Positions 16,851-27,170 of a stretch of 64,000 nucleotides of DNA are shown piece after piece. Positions within the stretch are counted from its first letter, which is position 1. The number at the start of each line of letters is the position of its first letter. Origin of the DNA: Enterococcus innesii (GTDB taxonomy: Bacteria; Bacillota; Bacilli; Lactobacillales; Enterococcaceae); the NCBI GenBank assembly GCA_018982785.1, contig JAHHEN010000002.1, forward strand, positions 129,001-193,000. Reading direction: 5' to 3'. A program made the position numbers and the translations under genes. The notes below the pieces were generated by a model, which was not told the origin of the DNA, did not search any database, and saw nothing but the letters and a program-made list of their open reading frames with translations.

Positions 16851-18591
16851 TATTTCTTACGAAAACGATCATAGAAGTATTTACCAACTAAAGCCACAAT
16901 CGCGAAAAATGCCAAGGTATATCCGAAGATCCCCATCTGATGGACGAAAGCTCCTTGTTGCGGACTGGCCACCACCAATAAAGAAGAACCAAGGATGACC
17001 GCAGCTAGAATAATACCGATCACCAGTCGATTGACCATCTGATCAAAGCGGTCCAATAGCTGTTTTTGTTCGCGGATTTCTAGATTCAACCGGTGTTTAC
17101 CAGTCGCAAACGTGTCTAAGACAGCCAAGGTCCGATCAGGAAGATGGCTAAGTGCCCGCAAGCTTTTTGCGGTTGCCAAGGCGCTTTTTTCACCTCATCT
17201 TCAATACTCAGCTGCTGTAGGAAATATTTTTGTGCAAAGGGCTGAGTGACTTCCATCATTGACAATTCGGGGTCTAAAGCTTTGATTACACCTTCCAAGG
17301 TGCCAAAAGCCTTGATCAGCAAGGTGATGTCTCGATGCATCTGCAGTTGGTTATCATGGCAGATTGTGATGACTTCCGCCATCACTTTTTGCAAGTCGAT
17401 ATCCTTTAGCGGCATATTATAGTAATTTTCAACAAATTTTTGTAGGTCTTGGTAGAAGGCGACTTCGTCAAAGGAACTGCCGCTGCTGTTGCACAACCGC
17501 AAGACAGCTTTACCGACTTCTTGGGTGTCTTGGGTATAAAGAGCAATCAACGCATCGGCTAAACGGCTGCGTAAAGACTGATCCAAATGCCCCATCATCC
17601 CAAAGTCCAAGAAAATCACTTGGTAAGGCGGCATGACCGCTTCTTCTTGCCATTTCAACGAATAATCGACACCACCAAGGACACCGACGCGCTGCTTGAC
17701 CTGAAATGGTTTTGGTCGATTGGCTTGATCTGTGAAGACATGTAAAAAAAGATTGCCAGGATGCGGATCAGCGTGAAAGAAGCCATCTTCAAAGACTTGC
17801 TTCATAAAGTTTTCGACTAATAGCGTGCCCACTTGTTTTTTCACGGCTTTCACGGACTGATTGTCATAAACGATGTCTTGATTGTTGCGGGTCAGCAAGC
17901 AATTCAAGCTTTCACCGGCCATGTAATCCATGACTAATACTTTTTGAGTACACCATTCGGGATAAACTTTAGGCAATGCCAACTGCGGGTCTTGGTGATT
18001 GTTGCGGTAGAATTCCTGTGCATTTTTCATCTCTTGCAAAAAATTCGTTTCATTTGCAAGGGATCGTCGGACTTCGCTTAGCACGCTTTTTAAATCCACT
18101 ACATTGGCTTCTGGAATTGCGCGAACCAACGGCAGGGCTTTTTCAAAAAGATCGAGATCCACTTGGATCGCCGCAATGATCCCCGGATGCTGTACTTTGA
18201 CGATCACTTCTTTGCCGCTGAGCAAGTTTGCTCGATGGGCTTGTCCGATGGAAGCTGAGGCGACTGGAATTTCATCAAAAGCGGAAAAAACTTCCGTTAG
18301 CGGCTGCTGCAGTTCTGCTTCCAGCAGTGCTTTGACCTTGGGAAATGGATCACTTTTGACATTGTCCTGTAGCTGCTTGAAGGCATCAACGAAGGTGTTG
18401 GAAAGCAGATCATTGCGGACCGAAAGCATCTGCCCGATCTTGATAAATGTTGGTCCTAATTCTTCAAACGCTTGACGCACCATTTCGGGGTGCTGCTGTT
18501 TGCTGATATTTTGAACGACTTTGTATTTCAAAAAGACTTGAACGATTTGTTTTAATCGTCCTTTTCTAGAAGGAGCGGTTTGTTCTGTCAT
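16850..18591 (-). CDS. AarF/UbiB (ABC1) family kinase-like protein (frameshifted as read)
   Basis: About 580 residues after repair. An ABC1 kinase-like domain spans ~60-450: EELGPTFIKIGQ, the Ala-rich loop ASASIGQAHRA, the Lys motif VIVKVQHPG, the catalytic loop DGFFHADPHPGNLF and metal-binding FLDFGMMG. Two transmembrane helices lie at the C-terminus. UbiB proteins affect quinone or lipid homeostasis; the role in enterococci is not settled. As read, a T6 run (17185-17190) shifts the frame after ...DEVKK. One more base gives DEVKKSALATAKSLRALSHL and joins the two halves. Start ATG 18591 behind AAAGAGGTGGG. Confidence 0.85.
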
Positions 18592-18773
18592 AAGTCCCAC
18601 CTCTTTAAACGTGCCGTGATATATTCATAGTACTGACAAAATGAAAAACATTCAACTAACGACTGTGTAAGCTTAAAGAAATTTCTGCAAGATTTAATGC
18701 CGGTTGGTCGATTTTGTGCTAAAATGTGGAAGACTTAGTTTGGTAGAATCAATGAATACAGGAGGAAATTCTT

Positions 18774-19868
18774 TTGAAAATCATTTTATTATACGGGGGA
18801 CGCAGTGCAGAGCATGAGGTATCACTGTTATCCGCTTTTTCAGTTGTTAATGCTGTATATTATAATTACTACCAAGTTCAATTAGTAATGATCACCAAAG
18901 AAGGACGCTGGTTAAAAGGCCCATTATTGTCTGAGGCGCCAACGTCACCAGATACTTTGGCATTGACCAACGAAGAGACCAAAGGGGAAGAAATTTCACC
19001 TGGGGAAATCTATGAAGAAGACGCGATCGTCTTTCCATTGCTCCATGGACCAAACGGCGAAGACGGCACGATCCAAGGGTTTTTAGAAACCATCGGAATG
19101 CCTTATGTCGGAGCCGGTGTCTTGACTAGTGCCTGCGGGATGGACAAAATCATGACCAAGTACATCTTGCAAGCTGCGGGAATTCCGCAAGTTCCGTATG
19201 TACCAGTCTTGAAAAATGCGTGGAAAGAAAATCCGAAAAAGATTTTTGATCAATGCGAAGGCAGTCTCCTTTATCCGATGTTTGTCAAACCAGCCAACAT
19301 GGGCTCAAGTGTCGGTATCTCGAAAGCCGAGAACCGCGAAGAACTGCAAAATGCGTTGCAAGAAGCGTATCGCTACGATACCCGAGCGATCGTTGAACAA
19401 GGAATCGAAGCTCGTGAGATCGAAGTCGCTGTTCTTGGAAACGAAGACGTGCGGACCACCATGCCGGGAGAAATCGTGAAAGATGTTGCCTTTTATGATT
19501 ACAATTCCAAATACATTGACAACCGAATCGAGATGCAGATTCCTGCACAAATTCCCGAAGAAACACAAGCCAAAGCCCAAGAGTTTGCGAAAAAAGCCTA
19601 TACAATGCTAGGCGGCAGCGGATTGAGCCGTTGTGATTTCTTTTTGACCAATAAAAATGAGCTCTTTTTAAATGAGCTGAACACGATGCCAGGGTTCACT
19701 GAATTTAGCATGTACCCACTGTTATGGGAGAAGACCGGCTTGCCTTATGGGGATTTGATTGAAGAATTGATCCAATTAGGGATGAATCGTTTCAACCAAA
19801 GACGTTCGTTCTTGACCAACGTAGAAGCAACCGAAACGGAAGCAGAAAACGAAAACGAAGCAGAATAA
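18774..19868 (+). CDS. ddl: D-alanine--D-alanine ligase
   Basis: Makes the D-Ala-D-Ala dipeptide for peptidoglycan, using ATP. The 364-residue protein shows YGGRSAEHEVSLLSA at the N-terminus, ATP-grasp elements (YPMFVKPANMGSSVGISK, RAIVEQGIEAREIEVAVLG) and the C-terminal metal site FLNELNTMPGFTEFSMYP. The omega loop reads AFYDYNSKY; its Tyr is the residue expected for D-Ala rather than D-Ser (VanC) or D-Lac (VanA) specificity. Start TTG 18774 behind CAGGAGGAAATTC. The acidic tail (ETEAENENEAE) is unusual. murF follows. Confidence 0.95.
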   Translation: MKIILLYGGRSAEHEVSLLSAFSVVNAVYYNYYQVQLVMITKEGRWLKGPLLSEAPTSPDTLALTNEETKGEEISPGEIYEEDAIVFPLLHGPNGEDGTIQGFLETIGMPYVGAGVLTSACGMDKIMTKYILQAAGIPQVPYVPVLKNAWKENPKKIFDQCEGSLLYPMFVKPANMGSSVGISKAENREELQNALQEAYRYDTRAIVEQGIEAREIEVAVLGNEDVRTTMPGEIVKDVAFYDYNSKYIDNRIEMQIPAQIPEETQAKAQEFAKKAYTMLGGSGLSRCDFFLTNKNELFLNELNTMPGFTEFSMYPLLWEKTGLPYGDLIEELIQLGMNRFNQRRSFLTNVEATETEAENENEAE

Positions 19869-19954
19869 ATAGCAGGAAGAAAGCCAACTCAACTCAAGGA
19901 AAATACTTGAAGCGATCTTGTGCTTTCTTTTTTTGTAAAAAAGGAGCGAACCTG

Positions 19955-21304
19955 ATGAATTTTACTGTAAAAGAAGCCGCTGCCGTATTTGGTCAGCAAA
20001 TTGAAAATGAAACGCCACTTGCCTCTGTGGAATTCGACAGCCGTCTGATCAAAGAAAACAGTCTTTTTGTTCCCTTAGCGGGGACCCGTGATGGACATGA
20101 ATTTGCCCAGCAAGCCAAAGACAATGGTGCGATCGCCACACTGTGGAGCCACCCTGCGATCGAACCACCGCAAGACATCCTTGTGATTCCTGTCACGGAT
20201 ACCGTCAAAGCGTTTCAACAATTGGCACGAGCGTATAAAGAAAAGCTTGCACCGAAAATCATCGGTATTACTGGAAGTAACGGGAAAACGACCACCAAAG
20301 ATATGGTTGAAGCGGTCATGGCCCAAAAGTACCAGACCTATAAAACCCAAGGCAACCACAACAATGAATTAGGCGTGCCTTTGACTATCTTGCATGCACC
20401 AGAAGATACCCAAGTGTTGATTTTAGAAATGGGAATGGATCATGCAGGAGAAATCGAAGTCCTTTCGCGCTTAGCAGAACCTGATGCAGCAGCGATCACT
20501 TTGATTGGGGAAGCCCACATTGAAAATTTAGGATCCAGAGAAGGGATCGCCAAAGCCAAAATGGAGATCACCGCAGGATTGAAAAAAGACGGCTTCTTTA
20601 TGATGCCGGCAGATGAACCATTGTTAGAGCCCTTTGTTCCTAATTTGACGCAAACCATTGAAACTTTTGGCTTAACTGAGGGAGACCTGCAAGGAGACAT
20701 CGTAGAGGAATCGCAAGACCATACGATTTTTACGGTTGCAGGTACCACCTTTACCCTGCCGGTATTAGGCGGCTATAATGTCAAAAATGCCTTGATCGCG
20801 ATTGGGTTAGGACGTCATTTTGGTGTAGCAGATGAAGCCATCAAGGAAGGCTTGGCGCATTTTCAATTAACGAAAAATCGGACCCAATGGGTGACTGCCG
20901 ATAATGGGGCAGCGATTTTGAGTGATATTTACAATGCCAATCCGACAGCCATGGGTCTCGTATTGGATAGTTTCCGCAAATTGCCATTAGCAGGACGACG
21001 GATCGCCGTATTAGCAGATATGCTTGAATTAGGACCAGATTCTGCACAAATGCACGAGCAGATGGCCGCACACTTAGACGACTCGTTCCAACTAGTTTTT
21101 CTTTATGGCAAAGAAATGCAAGCATTGCAAAAACGACTAGCTCAGTCACCACTTGCTGACAAGGTGCGCTATTTTGCGATCGATGAAAAACCGCAACTGA
21201 TCGCCTCCTTAAAGGAAACTTTAGAACCTTCCGACAGCTTGGTAATCAAAGGGAGCAATGGCATGGGCTTGAGCGAAGTCGTTGATGCACTAAAAGGAAT
21301 GTAA
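19955..21304 (+). CDS. murF: UDP-N-acetylmuramoyl-tripeptide--D-alanyl-D-alanine ligase
   Basis: Adds D-Ala-D-Ala to the UDP-MurNAc tripeptide, the step after Ddl. About 449 residues in three Mur ligase domains. The ATP loop IIGITGSNGKTTTKD lies near residues 100-115, the central motif GNHNNELGVPLT follows, and the C-terminal domain begins near DNGAAILSDIYNANPTAM. A TTG opens the frame at 19907, but AAGGAGCGAACCTG points to ATG 19955. It is 86 nt after ddl, probably the same operon; the two genes supply consecutive steps of the same pathway. Confidence 0.95.
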   Translation: MNFTVKEAAAVFGQQIENETPLASVEFDSRLIKENSLFVPLAGTRDGHEFAQQAKDNGAIATLWSHPAIEPPQDILVIPVTDTVKAFQQLARAYKEKLAPKIIGITGSNGKTTTKDMVEAVMAQKYQTYKTQGNHNNELGVPLTILHAPEDTQVLILEMGMDHAGEIEVLSRLAEPDAAAITLIGEAHIENLGSREGIAKAKMEITAGLKKDGFFMMPADEPLLEPFVPNLTQTIETFGLTEGDLQGDIVEESQDHTIFTVAGTTFTLPVLGGYNVKNALIAIGLGRHFGVADEAIKEGLAHFQLTKNRTQWVTADNGAAILSDIYNANPTAMGLVLDSFRKLPLAGRRIAVLADMLELGPDSAQMHEQMAAHLDDSFQLVFLYGKEMQALQKRLAQSPLADKVRYFAIDEKPQLIASLKETLEPSDSLVIKGSNGMGLSEVVDALKGM

Positions 21305-21319
21305 AGGGGAGTTGAAATC

Positions 21320-21594
21320 TTGCTGAAACTTTCAAAACGTGTTATACTTATCTAACGCCGAAAGATGAAGCACAGAATGATTACTGTAAAAAACATTGAC
21401 GTTTTGAGATAAAATGATGGCTGAGACAAACAACTCTTGTTTTAGCCTTTTATAATGCCTTCGTGAAGCGGTTTTTCGGTACCAAGAGAAAGATAAGAGT
21501 AAATGGGACTACTCTTGTGTTTCTGAAGAACTAACCTACGCTTCGATGATAGAAAAACAGGCATCGAAAAGATGACCAGCCTAGGAGGATCCAT
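21320..21594 (+). promoter_or_regulatory. Promoter and long 5' leader of cshA
   Basis: TTGCTG (21320-21325), 17 nt, TATACT (21343-21348) form a clear promoter. The transcript would start near 21355 and run about 240 nt before the TTG start of cshA. Long structured leaders are usual for cold-induced DEAD-box helicase genes. I do not recognise a defined riboswitch in it. Confidence 0.65.
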
Positions 21595-23121
21595 TTGAAA
21601 TTTAAAGATCTAGAATTATCCAACGAATTATTGACTTCTGTTGAGCGTGCCGGCTTTGAAGAAGCAACACCCATCCAAGAAGCAACGATTCCATTAGCCT
21701 TAGCAGGCAAAGACGTGATCGGTCAAGCACAGACCGGTACTGGTAAAACCGCCGCATTTGGTTTGCCAATGTTAGAAAAAATTGACCCAACGAACCATCA
21801 ACTACAAGGATTAGTGATTGCCCCAACCCGTGAATTAGCGATCCAAACCCAAGAAGAATTGTATCGTCTTGGTAAAGACAAAAAAATTCGCGTACAAGCA
21901 GTTTACGGTGGAGCCGATATCGGCCGTCAAATCCGTCAACTAAAAGATCGTCCCCACATCGTAGTTGGTACACCAGGTCGTATGTTAGACCATATCAACC
22001 GCCACACCTTGAAATTAGGCACCGTTGAAACGCTTGTATTAGATGAAGCGGATGAAATGTTGAACATGGGCTTCTTGGAAGATATTGAAAAAATCATCAG
22101 CCAAGTTCCAGATGTTCGTCAAACGTTGCTATTTTCAGCAACAATGCCGCCAGCAATCAAAAATATCGGCGTGAAATTCATGAAAGAGCCTGAACATGTA
22201 CAGATCAAAGCCAAAGAAATGACCGCTGATTTGATCGATCAATACTATGTTCGTTCAAAAGACTACGAAAAATTTGATATCATGACTCGCTTATTGGATG
22301 TGCAAACGCCAGAATTGACCATCGTTTTTGGTCGTACGAAACGTCGTGTCGATGAATTGGCGCGCGGCTTAGAAGCCCGTGGCTATAAAGCAGAAGGCAT
22401 TCATGGAGACCTTTCTCAACAAAAACGGATGAGCGTTTTGCGTTCATTCAAGAGTGGTCAACTAGATATCTTAGTTGCCACAGACGTTGCAGCTCGTGGA
22501 TTGGATATCTCTGGCGTGACACACGTATATAACTACGATATTCCTCAAGATCCTGAAAGCTATGTTCACCGGATCGGACGTACTGGCCGTGCTGGAAAAG
22601 GCGGAATGTCTGTGACTTTCGTTACACCAAACGAAATGAGCTATCTGCACGTCATTGAAAACTTAACGAAAAAACGGATGACACCAATGCGCCCACCGAC
22701 CGAAAAAGAAGCATTCAAAGGTCAACTAGGTGCCGCAATCGAATCTGTTGAAACCAAATTGGATGAAAATGGTTTGGATAAATACTTGCAAGCAGCCGAC
22801 GATCTATTAGAACGTTATTCTGCACAAGATTTAGCAGCATTGCTTCTAAAAACCATGGCGAAAGATCCTGCTGATTTAGCACCAGTCAAGATCACACCAG
22901 AGCGTCCATTGCCTCAAGGGAAAAAATCATTCAACAAAAATGGTCGTCGCAGCAATAACAGCAATGGCGGCAATCGTAACCGCAAAGAAAACGGTGGGAA
23001 CCGTGGCGGCGGCAACGGCAATAAAGCCCGCGGCAACTATTCAAAAGATGGTGCCCGTAAAAACAACCGCCGCAGCAACGACAAAAAACGCGGTTTTGTT
23101 ATCAGAAATAACCAAGACTAA
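21595..23121 (+). CDS. cshA: DEAD-box RNA helicase CshA
   Basis: ATP-dependent RNA helicase of the RNA degradosome and cold adaptation. The 508-residue protein has Q motif ([13 protein letters not shown]), motif I AQTGTGKT near 42-49, PTRELA, DEAD in VLDEADEML near 152, SAT, and the C-terminal helicase motifs [11 protein letters not shown] and [11 protein letters not shown] basic, Asn/Gly/Arg-rich tail from about residue 440 likely binds RNA. Length and tail match CshA rather than CshB. Start TTG behind TAGGAGGATCCAT. Confidence 0.95.
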   Translation: MKFKDLELSNELLTSVERAGFEEATPIQEATIPLALAGKDVIGQAQTGTGKTAAFGLPMLEKIDPTNHQLQGLVIAPTRELAIQTQEELYRLGKDKKIRVQAVYGGADIGRQIRQLKDRPHIVVGTPGRMLDHINRHTLKLGTVETLVLDEADEMLNMGFLEDIEKIISQVPDVRQTLLFSATMPPAIKNIGVKFMKEPEHVQIKAKEMTADLIDQYYVRSKDYEKFDIMTRLLDVQTPELTIVFGRTKRRVDELARGLEARGYKAEGIHGDLSQQKRMSVLRSFKSGQLDILVATDVAARGLDISGVTHVYNYDIPQDPESYVHRIGRTGRAGKGGMSVTFVTPNEMSYLHVIENLTKKRMTPMRPPTEKEAFKGQLGAAIESVETKLDENGLDKYLQAADDLLERYSAQDLAALLLKTMAKDPADLAPVKITPERPLPQGKKSFNKNGRRSNNSNGGNRNRKENGGNRGGGNGNKARGNYSKDGARKNNRRSNDKKRGFVIRNNQD

Positions 23122-23132
23122 TTAAGTTTGTG

Positions 23133-23165
23133 GACCTTGTAAGGAAACTTGCAAGGTCTTTTTTT
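23133..23165 (+). terminator. Intrinsic terminator of cshA
   Basis: GACCTTG and CAAGGTC pair around TAAGGAAACTTG, followed by eight T. Confidence 0.9.
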
Positions 23166-23324
23166 ATATAAAAAACAAATGCCAGTGATTGAAAATCTTA
23201 ATCTCCGTATAAACTCGTCAGATTTGAATGGTAATTCGCCATTTTTTTGGTAGAATGGTAACTAGCTAAACAAGGGCCAATTCCAATTTGGAAACCCCTA
23301 TCTTAAGTAAAGGTAGCGAGAAGA

Positions 23325-23688
23325 ATGATCAAAGGAATCGGGATCGATGCAGTCGAGCTGCCTCGAATGAAAGAATTAATTGAAAAAAAACCGCAGTTTA
23401 TAACGCGTATTTTAACAGAGAAGGAAGCAAAATTATTTGCCCGTTTGCCCCTGAAACGTCAAGTTGAGTTCCTCGGGGGCGCTATGCCTGCAAAGAAGCG
23501 TTCTCGAAAGCTTGGGGGACAGGGATCGGCAAGTTTCTTTTCACGATATTGAAGTCTTGACCAATGAATTCGGTGCACCGATCGTCACTAAAGCACCGCA
23601 CCCTTTAGAAAAAATTTTTGTCAGTATCACTCATACAAACGATACTGCCTTTGCACAAATTATCTTAGAAGTATCGGATAGCGAGTAA
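23325..23688 (+). CDS. acpS: Holo-[acyl-carrier-protein] synthase AcpS (two frameshifts as read)
   Basis: Transfers 4'-phosphopantetheine from CoA to acyl carrier protein, normally essential for fatty acid synthesis. The N-terminal MIKGIGIDAVELPRM carries the catalytic Asp. As read, the gene is in three frames. The first break is at a G5 run (23475-23479): one more G gives FLGGRYACKEAFSKAWGTG, the conserved AcpS core. The second is at 23533, where one more G gives GIGKVSFHDIEV. Repaired, it is ~121 residues, the normal AcpS length, ending FVSITHTNDTAFAQIILE. The intact reading in three frames argues for two base-calling errors, not decay. Confidence 0.88.
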
Positions 23689-23810
23689 CCTGAGTGGAAG
23701 TCGTCACTTGGTGAAGAAATTTACGATACTTTATGGACGAACAGACGACTACATAAAACCAACTTAATTTGTTTGTCTGATCAAGCACTAGTAGAAAGAA
23801 GGAACTGGAA

Positions 23811-24932
23811 ATGGTGGTTGCTTACCATAGACCAACGAAAGCGATTATTGATACAACAGCGATTACCGAAAACATCAAAAACGAGATTGCTCACTTACCA
23901 AGTGAGACGTTTCTTTTTGCGGTAGTCAAAGCCAATGGGTACGGGCACGGAGCGGTACAAACGGCTCAAGCAGCCAAAGAAGGCGGTGCAGCCGGTTTTT
24001 GCGTTGCGACGATCGATGAGGCGATCGAATTGCGAGAAGCAGGGATCAATGAGCCGCTACTGATTTTAGGAGTTGTGAACGTGCATGACATTCCCTTACT
24101 TGCGGAATACGATTTTTCTTTTCCAGTCGCTTCGATGGACTGGTTGGTAGAAGCTGATACTTATTTAAAGGAAAATCCTTTAAAGACATCCCTTAAAGTA
24201 CATGTCAAAGTGGATACCGGCATGGGGAGAATCGGCTTTTTGACCCCAGAAGAAGTGCGTCAAGCCGTTCTTTGGTTGGAAGATCATCCCTCTTTTGATT
24301 GGGAAGGAATCTTTACCCATTTCTCTACAGCCGATCAAGCTGATACGACTTATTGGGAAACCCAGCACCAGCGATTTAAAGAAGTCTTAACTGTTTTGCC
24401 TTATTTGCCGACATATATACATACAGGCAATAGTGCGACCTCCTTGTGGCACAAAGAGGCTGTTGGGAATATGGTCCGTTTTGGGATCGCGATGTATGGA
24501 TTGAATCCGTCAGGTCATACATTGAAGGAACCATTCTCCTTAAAACCAGCCCTTTCACTTGTTTCTGAACTGATCCAAGTGAAATTACTTGAAAAAGGAG
24601 CGGGGATTGGCTATGGTGAGACATATATCACGCCCCGTCAGGAATGGATCGGCACCGTGCCTATCGGTTATGCGGATGGCTGGTTACGAAAAATGCAAGG
24701 ATTCTCGATCTTAGTAGAAGGCGAACCTTGTGAAATCGTCGGTCGGGTGTGTATGGATCAACTGATGATTCGTTTGCCACGAGCTTTTGCTGTCGGTACA
24801 ACGGTCACGTTGATTGGTGAGAATCATGGGAAACGAATTACGATGCAGGATGTTGCAGACCAGTTAGAAACGATTCACTATGAAGTAGCGTGCACCCTCT
24901 CAGCAAGGGTTCCGCGAGAATATAAAAGTTAG
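23811..24932 (+). CDS. alr: Alanine racemase
   Basis: PLP enzyme that converts L-Ala to D-Ala for Ddl. 373 residues. The PLP Lys is in FAVVKANGYGHGA (Lys ~40), the N-terminal barrel carries VHVKVDTGMGRIGF, and the C-terminal domain has the catalytic Tyr region GAGIGYGETY and RVCMDQLMI. ATG 23811 behind AAGAAGGAACTGGAA. The acpS-alr-mazF order is common in Bacillales and enterococci. Confidence 0.96.
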   Translation: MVVAYHRPTKAIIDTTAITENIKNEIAHLPSETFLFAVVKANGYGHGAVQTAQAAKEGGAAGFCVATIDEAIELREAGINEPLLILGVVNVHDIPLLAEYDFSFPVASMDWLVEADTYLKENPLKTSLKVHVKVDTGMGRIGFLTPEEVRQAVLWLEDHPSFDWEGIFTHFSTADQADTTYWETQHQRFKEVLTVLPYLPTYIHTGNSATSLWHKEAVGNMVRFGIAMYGLNPSGHTLKEPFSLKPALSLVSELIQVKLLEKGAGIGYGETYITPRQEWIGTVPIGYADGWLRKMQGFSILVEGEPCEIVGRVCMDQLMIRLPRAFAVGTTVTLIGENHGKRITMQDVADQLETIHYEVACTLSARVPREYKS

Positions 24933-24941
24933 GGTGGTCCT

Positions 24942-25313
24942 ATGGTAAAAAGGGGAGATATTTATTTTGCCGATCTTTCACCAGTCGTTGGATCGGAGCA
25001 AGGCGGAATACGGCCGGTCTTGATCATTCAAAATGACTTGGGCAATCACTTCAGTCCCACCGTGATCATTGCGGCGATCACGGCAAAAATGGCGAAGCCG
25101 AAATTACCAACCCACATTGGGATTTCCGCTTCTTGCACAGGCATTGGCAAAGACTCCGTCATTTTGATGGAACAGATCCGCACGATCGACAAAAGTCGGT
25201 TGAAAGAAAAGGTTTGTCATTTAGACGATAAAGTGATGTGTGAAGTCGATACTGCTTTGATGATCAGTATTGGTGTGGAGCCGACCTTTGCCACATCAAC
25301 GATCGAGGTGTAA
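24942..25313 (+). CDS. mazF: MazF/PemK (NdoA-type) mRNA endoribonuclease toxin
   Basis: Sequence-specific mRNA interferase of 123 residues. Typical MazF sequence: [21 protein letters not shown] with the catalytic Arg in [12 protein letters not shown], then the conserved Thr/Ser in AAITAKMAK and [13 protein letters not shown]. Only 9 nt separate it from alr, so no mazE-like antitoxin lies upstream, and the next gene downstream encodes a membrane protein. In Bacillus the antitoxin sits between alr and the toxin. It is either silenced by a distant antitoxin or not toxic. Confidence 0.92.
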   Translation: MVKRGDIYFADLSPVVGSEQGGIRPVLIIQNDLGNHFSPTVIIAAITAKMAKPKLPTHIGISASCTGIGKDSVILMEQIRTIDKSRLKEKVCHLDDKVMCEVDTALMISIGVEPTFATSTIEV

Positions 25314-25320
25314 AACAGCA

Positions 25321-25617
25321 ATGGGGTATTTATTTTTAATAGCAGTTGTCATTTTATTGATTCTCTTTACTTATAAACATATTCGCCGTTTTCTTTCAGA
25401 AACCAAAAAGCGCAACGAAACCATGGAACAAGGGTATTACCTTGTGAGTCATACATATGAAGAGAAACGGGAACAGACCTATTATTATGGCGTTTTTCAA
25501 CAAGGAGACAAAGAACTAATATTAGAAATGTCACTCCAGCTTTATTTACAGCTACAGCCACCGCAACGGGGGATGTTGACCGCAAAAGAAGGCCGAGTCC
25601 TTTCTTTTGAAGGGTGA
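25321..25617 (+). CDS. Small membrane protein, DUF2500-like
   Basis: 98 residues: one N-terminal transmembrane helix (~3-20, YLFLIAVVILLILFTYKHI) and a soluble beta-rich domain. The ending QRGMLTAKEGRVLSFEG resembles the end of DUF2500 proteins such as YhhM, and the overall plan (anchor plus ~75-residue domain) agrees. Function unknown. ATG 25321 lies 7 nt after mazF. A terminator follows, so it closes the alr-mazF operon. Confidence 0.6.
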   Translation: MGYLFLIAVVILLILFTYKHIRRFLSETKKRNETMEQGYYLVSHTYEEKREQTYYYGVFQQGDKELILEMSLQLYLQLQPPQRGMLTAKEGRVLSFEG

Positions 25618-25689
25618 TCTTGTCAATAAAGCAACGCTCATGGGGAAAGAGCCGAAATAAGTAGGAAAGAACCGCTCTATTTTGTTCAT

Positions 25690-25718
25690 AGGAGTAGGTT
25701 CGACTCCTGCTTTTTTTT
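25690..25718 (+). terminator. Intrinsic terminator after the alr operon
   Basis: AGGAGT and ACTCCT pair around a 7-nt loop, then GC and eight T. 25618-25689 holds nothing else I recognise. Confidence 0.75.
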
Positions 25719-25907
25719 GTGCATGTCTTTGTGAGAGTGTTTCTATGGATAAATGAACCGTTAAACGGAATAAAGGAGACCTTTAAAAAAAGAGCAATGC
25801 AACAAAAAATTGCTGCTGAAAGACTGAGAGGAAGGGACAAGGCACGGTTGCTTTTCACAAAGAATTCAGTTATAGTATGTAGCGACTAGTTTGAAAAGAG
25901 GGAAAAA

Positions 25908-26975
25908 GTGAACCCATCGATTTATGGACTTACCAAATCAGATTTATCTTTGTGGATAATTGAACAAAATGAAAAGAAATTCCGGGCCAACCAAGTGTGG
26001 GAGTGGCTCTATGAAAAACGAGTAACTACCTTTGAAGAAATGACCAATCTACCGAAGCCTTTGATTGAGAAACTGTCGGCAGCCTTTGTGATCAATCCCC
26101 TGAAACAGATGGTGGTACAAGAAGCCAGTGACGGGACCGTCAAATATTTATTCCAATTGCCAGACAATCACATGATTGAAACGGTCTTGATGCGTCAAGA
26201 ATATGGCATGTCCGTTTGTGTGACGACCCAAGTCGGCTGCAACATCGGCTGTACCTTTTGTGCTAGTGGGTTATTAAAGAAACAACGAGACTTAACGGCA
26301 GGCGAGATCGTGGCTCAAATCATGTTAGTGCAACACTATTTTGATGAACGCAACGAGGGAGAACGAGTCTCTCACGTAGTCGTCATGGGGATCGGCGAAC
26401 CTTTTGATAACTATGACAATGTGATGCATTTCTTACAGATTATCAACGACCCGAAAGGCTTAGCGATCGGCGCGCGGCATATTACCGTGTCAACCAGCGG
26501 CTTAGCGCATAAAATCAGAGAGTTTGCGGAGAACGGCTTGCAAGTGAACTTGGCCATTTCGCTGCATGCCCCAAATAACGAAGTCAGAACCTCTATGATG
26601 CGGATCAATCGGAGCTTCCCAATTGAAAAACTGATGGCAGCGGTCGATTATTATTTAGAAAAAACCAATCGCCGCATCACGTTTGAGTATATCATGCTGG
26701 ATCATGTCAACGACCGACCGGAACATGCCCGTCAGTTGGCAGCATTATTGAAGGATAAAAAGAAATTGTCTTACGTCAACTTGATTCCTTATAACCCAGT
26801 GAGTGAGCATGACCAATATGCTCGAAGTAAAAAAGCCGATGTGTTAGCTTTTTATGACATTTTAAAGAAAAACGGCATCAACTGTGTGATTCGTAAAGAA
26901 CATGGGACAGATATCGACGCAGCTTGCGGACAGCTGCGAAGCAAACAAATGAAAAAAGAAGCCTCTGCTTCTTAA
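25908..26975 (+). CDS. rlmN: 23S rRNA (adenine(2503)-C2)-methyltransferase RlmN
   Basis: Radical-SAM enzyme that methylates A2503 of 23S rRNA (and A37 of some tRNAs). 355 residues. The cluster motif is CNIGCTFC near residues 110-117; the [10 protein letters not shown] segment and the C-terminal resolving Cys in AACGQL are present. The sequence is of RlmN rather than the Cfr resistance enzyme: the N-terminal domain is full length, with the RlmN-like [13 protein letters not shown]. Start GTG 25908 behind AGAGGGAAAAA. Single-gene unit with its own terminator. Confidence 0.95.
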   Translation: MNPSIYGLTKSDLSLWIIEQNEKKFRANQVWEWLYEKRVTTFEEMTNLPKPLIEKLSAAFVINPLKQMVVQEASDGTVKYLFQLPDNHMIETVLMRQEYGMSVCVTTQVGCNIGCTFCASGLLKKQRDLTAGEIVAQIMLVQHYFDERNEGERVSHVVVMGIGEPFDNYDNVMHFLQIINDPKGLAIGARHITVSTSGLAHKIREFAENGLQVNLAISLHAPNNEVRTSMMRINRSFPIEKLMAAVDYYLEKTNRRITFEYIMLDHVNDRPEHARQLAALLKDKKKLSYVNLIPYNPVSEHDQYARSKKADVLAFYDILKKNGINCVIRKEHGTDIDAACGQLRSKQMKKEASAS

Positions 26976-26986
26976 ACACGTAAAAT

Positions 26987-27026
26987 AAAAGAAGGACTGC
27001 ACAAGCGCAGTTCTTCTTTTTGTTTT
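26987..27026 (+). terminator. Intrinsic terminator of rlmN
   Basis: GAAGGACTGC and GCAGTTCTTC pair around a 6-nt loop (one G-U), followed by TTTTTG. Confidence 0.88.
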
Positions 27027-27093
27027 TTATTATCTAAACATTTAAAAAACGCCTTGAAGAAAGCGTATTCCCGCAAAGAAAATTCATAAAATA

Positions 27094-27123
27094 TTGTTTT
27101 ACAAGAAAAAAATAGATTATACT
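27094..27123 (+). promoter_or_regulatory. Promoter of the DUF969-DUF979-pcp operon
   Basis: TTGTTT (27094-27099), 18 nt, TATACT (27118-27123), about 48 nt before the first start codon. Confidence 0.55.
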
Positions 27124-27170
27124 AAAGGCTGGTATTCATTAAAAATAATTTATCGTGAAAGGATGATTTG

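Noticed and set aside
18774-19868. VanC-type D-Ala-D-Ser ligase
   Set aside because: The omega loop Tyr (FYDYNSKY) and the ddl-murF context are those of a housekeeping D-Ala-D-Ala ligase; no vanXY/vanT genes nearby.
25694-25710. tRNA T-arm-like sequence (GTAGG-TTCGACT-CCTGC)
   Set aside because: No acceptor, D or anticodon arms are present; the hairpin with eight T is better read as a terminator.
25908-26975. Cfr-type resistance methyltransferase
   Set aside because: The N-terminal domain and length match RlmN, a housekeeping gene in its own unit.
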